Position numbers and translations under genes: made by a program
In this document: positions 60,239 to 64,000 of the stretch, piece after piece
How the letters are laid out: the number at the start of each line of letters is the position of its first letter
Numbering within the stretch: position 1 is the first letter of the stretch
Source: Liolophura sinensis
Taxonomy: Eukaryota; Mollusca; Polyplacophora; Chitonida; Chitonidae
Reading direction: 5' to 3'
Assembly (NCBI RefSeq): GCF_032854445.1
Contig: NC_088300.1
Location: 73,461,005 to 73,525,004 of the forward strand
DNA: 64,000 nucleotides
Notes under the pieces: model-generated
The model's input: the letters and a program-made list of their open reading frames with translations, nothing else
Database searches by the model: none
Told to the model about the DNA's origin: nothing

Positions 60239-63200
60239 ATGCCGACATATTTCCAGCGCCCAGAAAACGCTCTTAAAAGAGCAAATGGTGAGATCAAAAT
60301 GCTTTGTCCGGTAGAGAGCGGTAGTTGTTGATGTGGTTTCATTCATGTTGGTGGTTATTTGAGCAAAAGAGGCTTATGCTGAGTGGTTGTTTACGGGTAA
60401 AGGTGATAAATGTTTATACATAAATAGGTATATAGTTGAAAGGGTTTCAAGGTGGTATATGTCTGTATTTGTTGCTGAAATAAGTTCGGAAAAGTGTACT
60501 TGGCCTATACAGTCGTTACTCCTCAACTTCCTGTCCATATGGAACATAGCCAAAGATATCGGCTGTGGTCTTTCATGATGAGGTTAGGCGTAGATCACAG
60601 CCGAGGAGTCTTCCAGGTTAAAGTATTGGTGTTTAAGAATGATTTTAAGTTGAGAAACTGTGCACAACAAAAATCTGTGCAAAATGAACCATTACATGCA
60701 ATAACCAGGCAAAACTCCAATAAAGTATGTTCACCAAGACATTGTCTGTTCCGCCGCCAATTTTTTTCACATTCTGTAACCTTTACGATAATTCACAGTT
60801 GTGATTTACGCTCACATGCCGTGTTGACATCGTGACCTAACAAACCGGGTTCTTCCTCCCAGCACATGCGTGTTTGACCTTTCATGACGTCACTATATTT
60901 CCATCAGCTGGCTGTCAGTTTTGACATGTGACTGCAGAGGCACAAATGTGCAATTGACTGAAGGCTATGAAGCAGAATGCCAAACCCCACAGTTTGTCCG
61001 AGCTGTCAAGTTTGCATTAAAAAAAGGGGTATCTCCAGCATCCCTTTCATTCAATTTCATGGAATGGTCAACCGCTGCTGCGCGACTCACTGACCCAGAA
61101 TTTAAAAAGTTGGCAGCATCTGGCAGCCTGCTAAATATGAACCTTTTTGTAGGAGAATGGTGATGTAAAGGCAAAAAGTGATTGTGGCAAAATGTGCGTA
61201 AATATTTCAGCTTACAGAATTGCTGTGGTGTTTGTGTATATCGGGATGAATCTAACGCGCATGTGTTGGAATTGAATGAGGAGGCAACTCTTTGTAAGTA
61301 TTATAGTGGAATTGGGTCCGCATAGCTCTTGGGCTGAAGGTGGCCAGCGGTCCCCATGTATCAGTTTATATAAGCAACACTTAGAAAGAGGCCTCGGGCT
61401 ATATGGAACACAGACATTGAAAGACAGGTAGCGTAAGTCTAGGGCTACTATGAACAGTCTAGCCCTCCCAAGTTGTTATTCTTTAACCAGGCAGAAAGTG
61501 AGATCGCATTGAAGGAGTGCTCGCAGTGCTTCATTGAAGTTGTGCTTTGAATGCTTCTACATGTTGAACGATACCTGAAGATAAACATCAAAATTCGATT
61601 CAACATTTTCCTCTAAAGCCTTTTTACATTGCTACCTTTACTTCAAAACATCAAATTACCCTCCAGAACTAATGTTTCCTAATTCTGCGGCCCAGTTTAT
61701 AATGGCAAGTTTCACTATATATCATGACTTTCCATAGATTTACGATCGCCACAGCACATATGACAGTCTGGTATAGAGGAACTGCTTACACTGGTCATTC
61801 TGTTCACATTGTGGATATTTGGTGTGAGACTTACAAGACTTATGGATGTAGAAAACTAATGGAGAAATGCTTTGCTTTTGAAATCAGTGAAACTTTGTTT
61901 CTGACCTTCTCCTTTGTATTTAGTATATACAGTACACATAGGGTAATGACATGAGCCTCAATCAATTCAAAAAGAGTTAAAATACTGCCTGAATATCATC
62001 GCTGAACACCAATGAACTCCCCATTTTGCTTGGCATGTTTGACAGCTGTTGTATCAGATCACCAGCATTGGAGGAAGATCCGCAAAAGTGTGATTGACGC
62101 CTCCTTCAAAGATGACATTTATGAGGAATTTCAGCTGTTTTTTTAATAGATCTGAAGATGTCTTTGCACATAGCATGTAAATATTTACCTTCATTGACGG
62201 TTTTTAATGTTGTAGTTGGTGTATTAATCATGTGTGTCATTGAATATGCTTGATTGTAGAGTTCATTGATGTGGGGAAGAAACAGAGAGCCTTGGATGCC
62301 CTTTATGATGTCATTAAAAGCAAAAAGCATCGAACATGGCAGAAGATTCACGAACCGATCATGGAGAAGTATTTGGGGTTATGTGTGGACCTGCGCAAAT
62401 CTCACACAGCCAAGGAAGGGCTGTACCAATACAAAAATATTTGTCAACAGGTAACAGTGCTTGCAGGTGCCAAAATGTGTGAAAAGAGAATTAATTCCGG
62501 TGGTTCCAAAGTATTTTTTAATAGTGCCTATTAGTTGCAACCTGTGTTTGAATAATTAGTATATGATATAATGTTTGAATGTCATTAAGAAGTCATTAAA
62601 TTGAGTAATGTCACATCCTGAAACAGCTCATCTCACACAAAATAATGTACAACACATCTTTGATTGTTAATTACCCTCTGACATGTTTTAAATTCCCTAG
62701 AGAGAGCTTTGACACATCACACATTTATATAGTTTGTGTAAATATTACTCATCCAGTGAGACATATTACTGTATTGATTTAGTTTGATACCATAAGTTTC
62801 GTGTTTGGGCTGTCCTACATGTAGGTGAACATCAACTCGCTGGTAGATGTGGTCCGCCGTTACATTGCCCTGGCAGAGGAGAAAACAGAGGAGGCCAGGC
62901 AGGAGTCCCACCAGACTGTTGTCGATGTGGATGATCTTGAGATGCCAGACACACCAGAAAGGTTTGTGCAGCACTACATTTCATCAACTCTCCATTTTAT
63001 AGATATATTTGGGCCAAGCCAGCATTTGGCTTAATCCCAAATAAATTCCTGCGTGACAGATCTGCGTGGATCTGTTTTTGTCATATTGTGTGTACCAGCA
63101 ATGAAACAGTTTTTTTATCTCTGAACTGATTATCCATTTTTTTTTTCTTTGGCGTAAAACATTGATATTTAATTCATGGTTCCTATTTTAAAATACGCAT

Positions 63201-63783
63201 GTTGCAGCATGCTGCTGAAGGCTGTGAGCGGGGAGGACACCCAGGACCGTACAGACCGCGCTATCCTCACCCCCTGGGTCAAGTTCCTATGGGAGTCTTA
63301 CCGACAGTGTCTCGATCTGCTTAGAAACAACTCCCGTGTGGAGAGGCTTTACCAGGACATAGCACAGCAGGGTAAGGGAGAATAGAAGACAACTAGTGTT
63401 AACATGTGTATGGGACGCAAATAAATGTCTAGAAATAAGAAAAGAAAGGTTTTTTTTTTTTTGCATGAACTTTTTGTCTGTCCTGTTGATTGTTTGACAT
63501 TTTACCCATGGTACACTTAACAGAAAAGAGACATTAGCTTCAGGCTTAAATATAGTGGTGATAACAATATCAAATTCCTTGAGTCGTGACATACATACAT
63601 AAAGGGCAAAGATATCTCTTCCATCAATTCATATGTGTATCTATATTTCATTTGGGTGTAGGCAGTGAAAATCGGCATAAAATGTTTTAGATGGTTAGTT
63701 TGAAAGCTTTCATTTATTTTTCAGCTTTCAAGTTTTGTTTGAAATACACGAGGAAAACAGAATTCCGAAAGTTGTGTGACAAT
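60239..63783 (+). CDS. EIF3A: Eukaryotic translation initiation factor 3 subunit A, N-terminal 200 residues (gene continues beyond window)
   Basis: Exons: 60239-60287, 62260-62450, 62825-62961, 63208-63371, 63725-63783, giving exactly 200 codons and ending on a phase-0 donor (AAT|GTAAGT). eIF3a is the largest scaffold subunit of eIF3; its N-terminal helical repeats lead to the PCI domain and contact the 40S subunit. Visible: [18 protein letters not shown] at the start, [68 protein letters not shown] and [11 protein letters not shown]. All are nearly identical to the vertebrate protein with no gap. The PCI domain and the charged repeat region lie outside the window. The ATG is fixed by the conserved [16 protein letters not shown] start. 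Confidence 0.96.
60885..60892. promoter_or_regulatory. Second CRE palindrome, EIF3A intron 1
   Basis: TGACGTCA about 600 bp into the first intron of EIF3A and 790 bp from the first CRE. A regulatory role is speculative. Confidence 0.35.
60888..61163 (+). other. Unrecognised 91-codon open segment in EIF3A intron 1
   Basis: The frame is open from 60888 to a stop at 61161-61163. It has balanced composition, including the segments [18 protein letters not shown] and [15 protein letters not shown]. There is no ATG near the start of the frame, but a CTGCAG|AGGC acceptor-like site occurs at about 60932-60937. I do not recognise the family. It could be a terminal exon of an unseen transcript, a decayed gene fragment or chance. 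Confidence 0.25.
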
Positions 63784-63887
63784 GTAAGTAACTCTCAGAA
63801 CATTTCTGTAAACATGGTAGAAAATCAGAACTGTGCTGTCACTTAAACCTAGATATTTTGATATTGTCATTCATGATCCTGAAAAAT

Positions 63888-64000
63888 TGCTCCTAAAGCT
63901 GGTTTCCTCTCATGCCACTCCAGTTGTACATGGGACGGTCTGCCACCAACTGGCAGATTGTTGTGGAATTCTCCTGGGCTCTGCCCAGTTTCCTCCCACC
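63888..64000 (+). repeat. SINE-1 copy cut by the window edge (EIF3A intron 5)
   Basis: TGGTTTCCTCTCATGCCACT, GGACGGTCTGCCACCAAC and GGGCTCTGCCCAGTTTCCTC are the body of the family in sense orientation. The tail would lie beyond 64000. Confidence 0.8.

Overview
This window comes from the nuclear genome of an animal. It is AT-rich, its genes are split by GT-AG introns, intergenic DNA is long, and tRNA-derived SINEs and minisatellites are frequent. The main SINE family ends in a tail like CGGCGTAAAACACCAATC followed by (AAAT)n. I associate that tail with molluscs and related marine invertebrates, so a lophotrochozoan, probably a mollusc, is my best guess. No species can be named from the sequence alone.

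Four protein-coding genes can be assembled exon by exon with consistent phases. They form two divergent (head-to-head) pairs. (1) A clarin-family four-pass membrane protein, minus strand, 12564-29796, 4 exons, 259 aa. It includes a 38-aa exon at 20718-20831 that is too short to stand out as an open frame. (2) BRD8, the bromodomain subunit of the NuA4/TIP60 acetyltransferase complex, plus strand, 30308-47704, 20 exons, 787 aa. It starts 511 bp from the clarin start codon. (3) DENND10 (FAM45A), a DENN-domain protein, minus strand, 51133-59657, 8 exons, 351 aa. (4) The 5' part of EIF3A, the largest eIF3 subunit, plus strand from 60239. Five exons encoding residues 1-200 lie in the window and the gene continues past its right end. 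DENND10 and EIF3A start 581 bp apart around a perfect CRE and a YY1-like site. The same neighbours are head-to-head in human, so this pair looks like very old microsynteny.

Layout: 1-12563 has no recognisable gene, only SINE pieces and AT-rich DNA, probably including the clarin 3' UTR. 12564-29796 is the clarin gene with 2.5, 5.2 and 8.7 kb introns. 29797-30307 is a shared promoter. 30308-47704 is BRD8. 47705-51132 holds the BRD8 3' UTR and convergent intergenic DNA. 51133-59657 is DENND10. 59658-60238 is a shared promoter. 60239-64000 is EIF3A.

The most striking structure is in BRD8. Intron 16 opens with an exact 55-bp tandem array in which the last 16 coding bases of exon 16 plus the 5' splice site are repeated, giving 24 strong GTAAGT donors in a row. 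Use of any donor but the first reads into TAA at once and removes most of the bromodomain. Intron 12 of the same gene ends in a 49/42-bp alternating (91-bp dimer) array that runs up to its 3' splice site. The gene therefore carries one array that repeats a donor boundary and one that repeats acceptor-side sequence.
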